Below, piece after piece: positions 55,165 to 64,000 of a stretch of 64,000 nucleotides of DNA (positions within the stretch are counted from its first letter, which is position 1; every line of letters starts with the position of its first letter). The stretch lies in assembly GCA_035222895.1 (NCBI GenBank), contig JAVYIG010004946.1:1-64000 (forward strand), read 5' to 3'. This DNA comes from Strongylocentrotus droebachiensis. Its lineage: Eukaryota > Echinodermata > Echinoidea > Camarodonta > Strongylocentrotidae. Below the pieces are notes generated by a model. It did not search any database and was not told where the DNA came from. It saw only the letters and a program-made list of their open reading frames with translations. The position numbers and the translations under genes were made by a program.

Positions 55165-56207
55165 GAAAAGCGAGACATAGGTGCCGCTTTCCGGTGACGG
55201 TGGCGACGGCGTCATCATCAAAATCTTAACCTAAGGTTAAGTTTTTGATATAATTTTGAAAGTATTAGTCCTTAGTCAATGAAACTTAGACTTTAGTGTT
55301 ATTAAGTATCCCCAATACACCAGTTTACGGTTGTGTGCGCCACTTTAAACAAAGCCAATGACCTAGAGGTCATGTATTTATGCGTAAATTAAGATTGCGC
55401 CCATGCAAATTATGATGACATCACTGTCTACGCGCTGCGTTGTGCGCGCACATCATCATTTGCATGGGTGCAATCTTAATTTACGCATAAATACCACTGA
55501 CGTCGGGTCATTGGCTTTGTTTCAAAGCCAATGACCCATGGTCAACTGTCTGCGCATGGGCGCTGATACAACCGTAAACTGGTGTATTATGTGAGTTGAA
55601 TTTCAGGTCAAAGGTCATTTCAGGTCAACAGACTTGGACTATGTTGTGGCATCATTATCGAAAACTTAACCTTAGGTTAAGTTTTCGAATTTTTGATATA
55701 ATTTTGAAAGTATAAGTTCTGAGTCAATAAAGTAATCAAGTATCCCCAATCATGTGAGCAGAATTTAGGTCACTAAGTTAAGGTCAAAGGTCATTTTAGG
55801 TCAACAAACTTAGACTTTTCGTGGCATCAACATCAAGATTTTGAATTTTTAGCATATTTTCAAAAGTGTTTGTTCAAATTCCATGAAACTTGTACCCAAG
55901 GGTTATCAAGTATCACAGTCATATGACACAAATTCCAGGTCACAAGGTCAAAGGTCATTTTAGGTCAGTAGACTTGGATTATGTTTTCACAACTTAATAT
56001 GAGAATAAATGAATCAATTTTTCTTATTTTTTCATGGTTCTTAATCAATATTCACTTCAAAATGCTGATTATATTCAGAGTATTTCACTTTTGGGGGCCT
56101 GCTAATGGGCCACCCTGCCTATAAATAATGTTCCAACCTCAATTTTTCATCATATCGAATTGCGTAATGCAGGCGAGACCGCCGAGAGCGTTTCCCTTGT
56201 TATGCTA
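55165..56207 (+). mobile_element. Second copy of the GTCTCGCC-family element
   Basis: Starts AAAAGCGAGACATAGGTGCC and ends GCAGGCGAGACCGCCGAGAG then CGTTTCCCTTGTTA, as at 5085-6480. It contains CTTAACCTAAGGTTAAG units with DR1 motifs at 55605-55617, 55781-55793 and 55945-55957. Left end truncated; interrupted at 55318-55584. Confidence 0.7.
55318..55584. mobile_element. 267-bp TA-flanked MITE
   Basis: CACCAGTTTACGGTTGTG at the left and CAACCGTAAACTGGTG at the right, TA outside both. It interrupts the repeat phrase TATCCCCAATCATGTGAG. Internal arms pair further (GCAATCTTAATTTACGCATA). Confidence 0.8.
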
Positions 56208-56481
56208 TTGAATTTCTTTTGGTTAAATCCCAAGGCAACCAAGAAGGCTTCATGTTTGTTATAGTGTCCGGACATCCAATCCCCACGATACCAGGTAGAC
56301 CTGCTGTCATTTATTTTGTTCAATCAATTTGATAACAATTTATTAATTTTTCTATTTTAAATTCAGGTTAATGATCATCATGGAGACAGCAATCTGAGAT
56401 GGATATTATCTGCGGGATTTAAACATACTCACATTGACAATCTTTTTTTCTGGGGTTTGGTTGAGGATAAAGAGAGCCAAG

Positions 56482-56520
56482 ATGTTCAAGAAACTGAAGA
56501 GACAGAACAAGGATAAGGAG
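56482..56520 (+). CDS. Ankyrin-repeat gene, first coding exon
   Basis: ATG at 56482 gives MFKKLKRQNKDKE, ending exactly at a GTAAGA donor (56521). The basic start resembles the MKSLK...R start of RAI14/UACA. An upstream acceptor-like TTTTAAATTCAG ends near 56366, and a 5-codon upstream ORF starts at about 56382. The exon is short, so its assignment depends on the in-phase fit with the next exon. Confidence 0.7.
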
Positions 56521-56956
56521 GTAAGAACAATAACAACTAAGGTTTGGTGACCGATGTTAATTTGTATAAATCTACCTTTAATCATAAATTGTACTCACAG
56601 CTCTAGTCACAGGTAATACGTAACCAATGCTACTTGGAGTGGTATTCAGTATGAATTTGAAGTCAGATCACATAGACTTCTTATTTTCATTATTGAAATT
56701 ATTTTGTATAGATCTATAGATCTCTATGCATTTTTTTTTGGTATCTACTGTACATGTATCTAACTAGCTTACTAACTAACTATCTACATGTAACTAACAA
56801 ATTGATGTTGATAATTAACAAACTTACTTGTACCATAACAATCTTCTCTAGTCTGCCCTACATAGTTATCCCTACCCAAGGAAATGTCAGTTCATGCTGT
56901 TAATAACTCATAATTAATAGAGATTGAAAAATTACATGTAATTGAGGCTTGGCAAT

Positions 56957-57738
56957 GGTATAGTATTAATGACTGCTTTGAGAGAAATAGTTGTTTTATT
57001 ACGCTCAAGGGAAGGTTAGAATTGTGCTATTCCCCGAGGCTTGCCGAGGGGAATAGCCCAATTGTAACCTTCCCGAGAGCGTATGAAAACAACTATTTCT
57101 CGAATATTAAAGCAGTCATTAATACTTTTATATGCCGAAAAAAAATAGACTAAAAAATAAAAAATAAAAAATATTTTTCAATTTTGTCGAAGACGGGATT
57201 CGAACTCTTGCGTACAACAAGAGGTGTATCGAAAACCAACGCTTAGACCACTAGGCTATCGCGCGTCGTTAACATGCTCGGCAGTTTTCTCCAATATATA
57301 CATTAAAATGGATTGAAAACGGCTCTGCGTGAGGGATGCTTCGCAAAAGCTCCATGAAACGGGCCCTTCTTTTACTTTTGCAATGCATATTGGCACGAAC
57401 TTAGATCAAGATCTATCGGCAGATGTTGTTTTTTTGTTTTTGAGAGTTTATTTTCGTCTTCATGTCAACAATGCAAGATAAAATTGTCGGTAAGATCGAT
57501 CGAGATTCAATTGTATTGAAATTACCGACCAATCCTTCGCACACATTACGGTATCCTCCATCGCTCAAACCATTTTTTAACATGTAAACCTATGGGGTAA
57601 CCATGGAGTAACCATGGTTATTAAAAATATTGAAATGTTTTATGCATGGTTACCGAGAATTTTACAGGAACAGTTTAAGTTTATGAATGCAATTCGACCA
57701 ATCAGATGGCTGGATTTCTTAAGTGAGGTATATAATTA
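56957..57738 (+). repeat. tRNA-like-bearing repeat, copy B (in intron 1)
   Basis: Inverted relative to 43097-43897, same internal order. It sits in the first intron of the ankyrin gene. Where the 4723 element has its nested insert, this copy is continuous (GATGTTGTTTTTTTGTTTTT then GAGAGTTTATTTTCGTC). Confidence 0.85.
57186..57264 (-). other. tRNA-like relic
   Basis: Minus strand: GCGCGATAGCCTAGTGGTCT then AAGCG (A-box), and GAGTTCGAATCCC (B-box). Stems are damaged. It is the third member of the relic family. Confidence 0.5.
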
Positions 57739-59382
57739 GAACTATTGCCTCAATCTGATCTGATAATATTAAAGCTGTCAACATTACTACCTGTATATGC
57801 AGGTTGAACATGAATGCTGTGGACTACACATTTGGCTTGTGTATCAAGCATGTGACAAGAAAACATTGATTTACATGACTGTAGATTACACGGGAGCATG
57901 TATTTGGTAGAGATTGTTAGTACATGCTTACTTGTCTTGGAGGTGAGGGTGATAGTAATTGTTAGGAAGTAACAGTAAATCCCTATTGTATCCTTACAAT
58001 AGTCACCACACTCCCTTTGGCTAAGGGTGGCTAGGTACTATTGTTCAGCTATAAAGAGTTTATGTCGCCAGAGTGGATACAAACATCAAGAGCTAAGAGA
58101 GTGTTGACTACAACTTGCTAAATAATACTGTATGTTAGTTTACACAATTTTGAAAGCTACATGTTATGTTAATTGTAAAGTACATACATCATAATCCAAT
58201 CTGGTCGAAGTATTACCAAAACTTTGTATTACAATGTACCTTTAATGTCTGATGCAGGAATATTGTCATTTACAATGTACATACATGTACATGTACTCCT
58301 TTATATTGAACACACAATTAGCCCAATTGTAGGTGGCCAATTTATGTATATACCGGTACATGTACATCAATGTTAATTGTTTCATCATACTTGCCACTTA
58401 ATTTGGAATGTGTACATTGTATGTAAGGGACACAAAATGAACAGTTCCTGTGGATTTGCCCTATTGATCTCTTGTTACAAAGTACTCTTTAATGTCTTTG
58501 TGTCTACTGTCTACAGTACCAGGTACTACATTCTTAGTGTTGAAGCATCTGTGGTTTGGTTCTTTAATCCTACACCTATGTACACTGTACATGTACAGTA
58601 TGTGGATGCAGAATAAGTCCTTGTGACTCAACTATGACAAGCTATAGTGTGAACTATTGTATAGGCCTGAGAGGATTAGGGTTAAGGTTAAGATTAAGAA
58701 GATTGAGTGTTACTTTGTCTCCTGCTAATCCTCACTGTAAGAACAGTACTGTAACTATTTGTACACATGCTCCTCTAGTAGTCAAAGCTCCTTTACATAA
58801 AAATGTACATTGTACAAAAGAGTTTCCACACTTGATTTTGGAGGATTCAGGCTTAGAGGATAGCCATGGATGGATGGGATCTGATCTCATCTGAACCCAG
58901 TTTATTCATACTAGGGAGGGTATACTGTTGTCAGACATTGTCCGACAGGTCAGTGCCCTACGAGTACTATAGTCTAGAGGCCTACCTATTTTATGCAGAG
59001 ATCCAAGAGGGCAATTTACTCTGTGTATAAGGAAGATACCTAAAGCGAAATAATCCAATTTCAACAGACAACTACTCTAAAAGATATCAGAGAAGCAGAC
59101 CGGTGGAGGTTTGACTTACAATGTAAATCTGACAAAACATAAGAGAGTTATTAATTTTTGAAAGTTGTATTGGATGGATTTTAATAGTGATCTCATATTT
59201 TAAACATTCATAACCCTCTCATTATTGGCCTAATTCATTTCAAACTTTCGGCTTTCCATTTTAAAATATTTTTTCTCTCTCATGCCAATGAAAATATTAC
59301 AAGGGTTGGATTGCCCTTTAACATCCTAATGGCTTTTGACAGATGATAATTGATACTGTACATGTACATGTACATGTATTTA
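57739..59382. other. Intron 1, AT-rich with ACATGTAC runs
   Basis: Many TACATGTACATGTAC stretches and no recognisable gene. CCAAAACTTTGTATTAC at 58217 is a lone end motif of the TTAA family at 17943-18445. Confidence 0.5.
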
Positions 59383-60210
59383 CATTCACTAGTCAAGAAA
59401 TCCATGCCATTGACACCCCCCCCCCCCCCCCCCCCCCCCCGTCAAGTTAATAAAAAGCTCAGGAATCAAAGGAAAATCTTCAAATGTAGTTGTAAGCATT
59501 TCTAAGAAACGCAACCTTCTTTCTGATCTATACACTGTACATGTACATGCATCTTTCAAACTCCAGCATAGTTGTGTCTAACGTACATGTACATGTACAG
59601 TACAACAAAACAGTCCATTAGTGTCCAGCAAAATGCAGGCTAATTGCTGCCATTTTGCTGGTCTAACTACAGGGAGTGTATTCAATTGATATTGATGAAT
59701 TGGGAGTATGGAAGTAGTTTCAATGGCTATTCAATGCTGTAATCCAAATACTATTGTCCTAGTTTTTGGTGATATACTACCCTGCCCTTCTGGGTTTTGG
59801 CCTAATTGACATTCACAAGTCATGAAATCCATGCCATTGACACCCCCCCCCCCCCCCCAATCAAGAGTATCAACAACTCAGGAAACAAAGCAAATTCTTT
59901 GAATGTAGTTGTAGGCATTTCTAAGAAGTGCAACCTTCTTTTCCGATCTACAATGTATCCATGCATCTTTCAAACTCCCGCATATATACCTGTACATGTA
60001 GTTGTGTCAACCGTAGGTCTACAACAAAACAGTCCATTAGTGAAGCAAAATGCAGGCTAATTGCTGGTCTTACTATTCAATTGATATTGATGGATTGGTA
60101 GTGTGGAAGTACCAGTAGTTTGAATGGCTATTCAATGCTGCAGTCCAAGCACTATTGTCCTTGTTTTGTTGATATACATGTACATGTACATGGTAGACTA
60201 CCTTGCCCTC
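59383..60210 (+). repeat. Tandem duplication of about 420 bp in intron 1
   Basis: Copies at about 59383-59800 and 59807-60210 share CATTCAC, GAAATCCATGCCATTGACAC, a long C run, GCATTTCTAAGAA, AAAACAGTCCATTAGTG and TTCAATTGATATTGATG. They are diverged by substitutions and small indels. Confidence 0.85.
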
Positions 60211-60480
60211 TTTTAATGATGAGAGAAGTGTTAATGTGTATATGGTCAATTTAATACTCCACATTATTGGAACAAATTAACAAGGATGTACTCTTTCTCA
60301 TGTTGTTGTAGCTCCTTCCAGTGACACAATCACACACCATTAACACTGCTTTAATGAATATAAAAGTTTGAAGACTTGGCAAGGGCACTTTCCATTTCAA
60401 AGAATACAAATATTGATGTGGATCAACGCTCACTTTCCAATCAATACAAATCAATATTGTGTTCTTTAAAGCCTGTGTCA

Positions 60481-60830
60481 TTATGACTCATTGAGTGGCT
60501 TATCATAAACCCATGCATTGATGTCTCAAGGACCGTAAGTGTAAGCATCCTTGGAAGTTTTGACTTTATTATTATTAACAAATGGAAAAGAGATGGCTAA
60601 TTGTAGCAAATACTTATTGGGCAGGTTGCCCTAATTACAGGTGTGGGCCTACATGGATGAGTCTGAGATCTACATGTATGTATTATTTACTGTATGTAGA
60701 CAATATCAGAAATGATTCATTGAGTTGCTTATCATATAACCCCATGCATTGATGTATTAAGCACTTTAACCAACTAACCATCCTTGGAATAGGTGACTTT
60801 TTGACTTTGTTATTATTATCAACAAAATAA
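60481..60830 (+). repeat. Second local duplication in intron 1
   Basis: Segments at about 60481-60590 and 60712-60830 share TCATTGAGT, GCTTATCAT, CCCATGCATTGATGT, ATCCTTGGAA and TTGACTTT...TTATTATTA. Confidence 0.75.
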
Positions 60831-60863
60831 AAGAGAGATTACGGTTCAATGACGGTACAAATT

Positions 60864-61286
60864 TTAAAGATAAAGACCAGTTCTGGTCATGCGATTGCAT
60901 TGTGAAAGAAATGTTGTGGAATCGATCAGAAAAGGTTGATCATCTAGCATATTCAGTAAGTATTGGTGTGTACTACAAGGTTCTGGAATCATCAAAATGA
61001 TAAGAAATTTGGCCCAGTCTTCGTAAAGCTACAAGCATTGTACACAGAAAGATGTACAAGTGTATATGGGACTACGCACACGTGCGCGACACGTGCGTAT
61101 TATCTATTTGGTCTCAATAGATAAACTAATTTACCAAATATACCAATAAGTAGGCGGGTTCCTGGCAAAATGTTTACCGGTATCATCATGTATTAGTCAA
61201 AACATATTCTTTCACAAGATTGGTAATTAGAGCTTCCATTTCATTTTTTGAGAGGGGGACATTTCCAAAACTGGTCTTTACCTTAA
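60864..61286. mobile_element. TTAA MITE (AGGTAAAGACCAG family), intact, 423 bp
   Basis: TTAAAGATAAAGACCAGTTC at the left and CTGGTCTTTACCTTAA at the right. The outer four bases TTAA serve as target duplication. Interior as at 13346. Confidence 0.85.
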
Positions 61287-61317
61287 ACAAAAACAAAATT
61301 CTATTTGGTTTGAACGG

Positions 61318-61502
61318 GGGTGTGCCGCTCAATTAAGCCTTGAAACCCCTACCCATTTTTAAGGGTTATTTGGGGGGATTTTTCTCGAAGTAAGGCCCAT
61401 TTTCCACCATTTTTTGGTGTTGGAAATTTTGAAAAAACGGGCCCATGCTTACTGCTTAGTGATATTTTTGTTAAAAATGGGACCCATTAGAGCGGCACAC
61501 CC
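61318..61502. mobile_element. 185-bp MITE, GGGTGTGCCGCTC ends
   Basis: GGGTGTGCCGCTCAATTA and TAGAGCGGCACACCC are inverted. The interior has AAAATGGG-type repeats. The relative at 17149 is damaged. Confidence 0.75.
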
Positions 61503-62250
61503 TCACTTGGGCGGAAGAACACAAAAGTGAAATGTAAATGAATGTTTTAATGTGCTGAAGGACTTTTCATGTACACTGCACATCTATCAAACAAGTACTG
61601 GTGTATTTTTTCCTCAAAACTTTGAAATGCTTGAATACAAATGAACGTAAACCTACACCTGTACATGTGCACCCAGAGACAAAACTTGTATGCCTACAGA
61701 GTGAAGAGCATCAGGGCTGTACAATGTATGAAGCGTACTCCTCTTCTACATGTATGTACGCACCTGTTTTATTTTTCAACTCATGTCTCTCAATCATCTT
61801 CAATAACAGGTGCTCTAGTTCTCTTCCATCTGGAGTAATGATTATAGAAGGATAAAGAGAAAAGTACACTCTGCTGGGTCAAAAATTCACATTTCCAAAG
61901 TATTTTTTATATCTTTGTACGTTTATTTTCCCCTACTTTTATGTCCCCCTGTACTTGTATGTCTCCCTATACATGTTTGTATTGACTAAGATTAATATTG
62001 ATAATGGTATTAATGATTTAAATCCATTTCTTTAATATAGTGTGATGTTTTGAAATGTTATTAATTTTGTTTTTACCCCAGGGGTAACTCTTTCTAATTT
62101 TTCAGTTTCCTTAGAATTATTCATTGTACTACAGTATGTGCTCCTGCAGTGTGTTTGATTTTTTCTAAATCATACTTTTGACATTAACAATTATTGGCAA
62201 ACTACATGTAGATATAATTATAAAGAGACTCTGTATCATTTCTTGTACAG

Positions 62251-62378
62251 TTTGAATGGACGAAGAACGATGACAAGGTGATGCATGCTATCGAGGTGGG
62301 TGATATTGAGAAGCTTCAGGTAACTCTCGCTAAGAAAGGAACATCACCTACCAAACTAGATGGAGATGGAAGAACACC
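62251..62378 (+). CDS. Ankyrin-repeat gene, second coding exon
   Basis: Acceptor TTTCTTGTACAG ends at 62250; donor GTGAGT starts at 62379. Translation FEWTKNDDKVMHAIEVGDIE, LQVTLAKKGT, KLDGDGRTP. It is the capping helix pair and the start of the first full ankyrin repeat. The last codon is split after two bases. Confidence 0.9.
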
Positions 62379-62930
62379 GTGAGTATTACTATTCTCTAAC
62401 CTGTCGTCTTGTACCGTAGTTTTAACTCAAACAGATTACACACTCAATCCAATTAATATGTAACCCCATTATTTGGAATTTTCCATTATATCATAGAGAG
62501 GAATTCATACATATTTGTATCTACCTACATGTACACTGTATAGACATGAAGAGGTCCCACTTTGTACATTTTGAAATAATCAGTCCTACAGCGATGGAGG
62601 TGCTACATAAATAGCCTTTGTTTCCCCTTTTCAAAGAATACTTCCACCGGTGTATCATGGAGTGCGCTGCTTGTGTATAAATGAACACTGATTACATAAC
62701 TTTCGTGATCACGTACATGTATGCTGTATTTTGCATTTCACAATTTGGTCTGCAATGACCTTTATAAATCTGTTCATGCTCAGACTGCAACTACCGGTAT
62801 GAACTGGCTTAAGCATGCAGCAACACAAACCACCACAAGTACACATGTTTATTAGTTGTAACAGGCAAAATATTTGCATATTTTTAAACATGTATCTACA
62901 GCACATTCATTTTTTTAAAATGGGAAACAT

Positions 62931-63138
62931 AGGCCTAAAAAAAAGAAGATGTTGTATTGCCCTTTGCGACTGACCCAAAAATCTTGAAATCTACGGTTTA
63001 CTTTAAAAAAAAGTTTTTTAGAAAAAAAATGTATTAAAGCATTCCAAACTGATTAATATCAGCCCAAAGAGGGAGTACAGAACGACCGACCCATGTTTTG
63101 TTACCTAAAGGGCAATACAACATCTTTTTTTTAGGCCT
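62931..63138. mobile_element. 208-bp MITE in intron 2
   Basis: AGGCCTAAAAAAAAGAAGAT then GTTGTATTGCCCTTT at the left; the complement at 63106-63138. No target duplication seen. Confidence 0.8.
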
Positions 63139-63195
63139 TCTATAGATGAGGATATTACTTTTATGTAATGCTGTTCTTTTTCTTCTTTGATACAG

Positions 63196-63284
63196 CCTTC
63201 ACGTGGCAGCACAGAAGGGACAGTATCCATGCCTTGAAGTCCTGCTTCAGCTAGGGGCTAACCCAAGGGCATCTGACGGCCAAG
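63196..63284 (+). CDS. Ankyrin-repeat gene, third coding exon
   Basis: Acceptor TTTGATACAG ends at 63195; donor GTAAGC starts at 63285. With the CC from the previous exon it reads TPLHVAAQKGQYPCLEVLLQ then LGANPRASDG, a textbook ankyrin repeat (TPLHxAAxxG...LLxxGAxP). Confidence 0.92.
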
Positions 63285-64000
63285 GTAAGCACTACCAAGT
63301 CAAGAGGATATTGATTAATAGCTCACAAATTATCTCCCGGTGGTTCTACAATGCAGGCCATCTTTAAAGGCAGTGCTTAGCTTCATCAGGAACTACATGT
63401 AGTAACCGTGAGACTCCGCCAATGGTTGATTTGTGTGTCTATCTTTTGAAACGTATCCAAATTATGAAGTTTTTAAAAAAGTTTCAAGCAAAATATTGTG
63501 ATAAAAGAGAGATATAAAGTAAGCCTCTGTCTTATCTCTATCAATGAGATTCTTTAACGATGTGCATCTATTTTTTAAAACTATTTCCCTCAAATATTTT
63601 TCTTGTTAAAAGATTGATGCAAAACATTCCTGAAAAAACCCAAACAAAACAGAAATTTAAAAAAATGTCAAAAGATAGCATGAACCTGCCATTAAAACTG
63701 TCTGGTTGTAAAATACAGATTCTGCCGCTGTTTCATTGACTGCTGTCATTTAGAAGTACCTGGGGAAGAGGGGTTTTTAAGTACCTCTAATCGGTGGGGG
63801 TTATTAGGGGGTGTGTGAGAAAAGGTTTCATTAGAGAGGAAGTTGATGATTGATGGCTTGGCTTGGCTAGATTTGGTCATGGTAAACTGTAATCAGTGAG
63901 AGATGCATTCAAGTGAGTTTCACTGAAATATAATGTGATTTACTGGAACTCTGAAGCACATGTATATTGACTATGGGAACTGTTAGATATGGTACTACTT
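63285..64000. other. Start of intron 3
   Basis: AT-rich; no further exon or repeat end is recognised before the window ends. Confidence 0.6.

Larger units (their letters stand above)
56482..64000 (+). other. RAI14/UACA/ANKRD24-like gene, 5' part, open at right edge
   Basis: Three coding exons join in phase (39, 128 and 89 nt) into 85 residues plus one base. The order is a short basic N-terminus, then FEWTKNDDKVMHAIEVGDIE, then KKG...KLDGDGRTP and an ankyrin repeat. The pattern basic start, W-x-K-x-D-D-x-h-h, K-K-G and D-x-x-G-R-T/S is what I know from ankycorbin (RAI14) and UACA, coiled-coil ankyrin proteins linked to the actin cortex. Introns are 5730 and 817 bp. The remaining ankyrin repeats and coiled coil would lie beyond 64000. 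Confidence 0.8.

Overview
The window reads as nuclear DNA of a marine invertebrate deuterostome. An echinoderm such as a sea urchin is the best guess, but this is inference. The reasons are intron-containing genes with GT/AG splice sites, a RING/B-box (TRIM) paralogue pair, a CR1-like retrotransposon with an N-terminal 2A-like motif, many MITEs, long G/C homopolymers and ACATGTACATGT runs. There is no operon-like organisation. True gene content is low and most of the 64 kb is repeat-derived.

Genes. (1) Two same-strand paralogues encode TRIM-type proteins at 9715-12174 and 45959-48139. Each has a RING, a B-box, a coiled coil, a 10-residue tandem repeat and an NHL-like C-terminal domain, all in one exon. 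They lie in a segmental duplication of 8360-17100 and 44684-50480, about 36 kb apart. (2) A single long ORF on the minus strand (24096-27554) encodes a PHD finger, an AP endonuclease and a reverse transcriptase of a CR1-like non-LTR retrotransposon. (3) The right end holds the first three coding exons (56482-56520, 62251-62378, 63196-63284) of an ankyrin-repeat gene of the RAI14/UACA/ANKRD24 type; it runs off the window. (4) A Tc1/mariner transposase with two frameshifts (554-1583) and a short reverse transcriptase tail (2812-2952) are dead copies.

Layout. 0-8.4 kb: Tc1 element, tandem arrays and a nested TIR element carrying a tRNA-like relic. 8.4-17.1 kb: first TRIM duplicon with several insertions. 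17.1-24 kb: MITEs, tandem repeats and a TIR element built of TGGGCC-rich repeats. 24-27.8 kb: retrotransposon. 28.7-31.1 kb: degenerate array and a palindrome of 1.57 kb. 31.6-33 kb: nested TIR element. 33.0-42.3 kb: a possible 9.3 kb element whose two ends are arrays of the palindrome AAACCATGGTTT. 43-44 kb: a tRNA-like-bearing repeat with an inverted copy at 57 kb. 44.7-50.5 kb: second TRIM duplicon. 51-56 kb: foldback and hAT MITEs. 56.5-64 kb: the ankyrin gene, with introns full of MITEs and local duplications.

The duplicons work as a natural experiment. Three insertions in one duplicon have a clean empty site in the other, which shows target duplications directly (8 bp, 4 bp and TA/GTA). 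Six elements or element copies end at TTAA (piggyBac-like), three have 8-bp duplications (hAT-like), one has a 9-bp duplication (Mutator-like) and several end at TA. All identifications are from reading the sequence; no database search was run.
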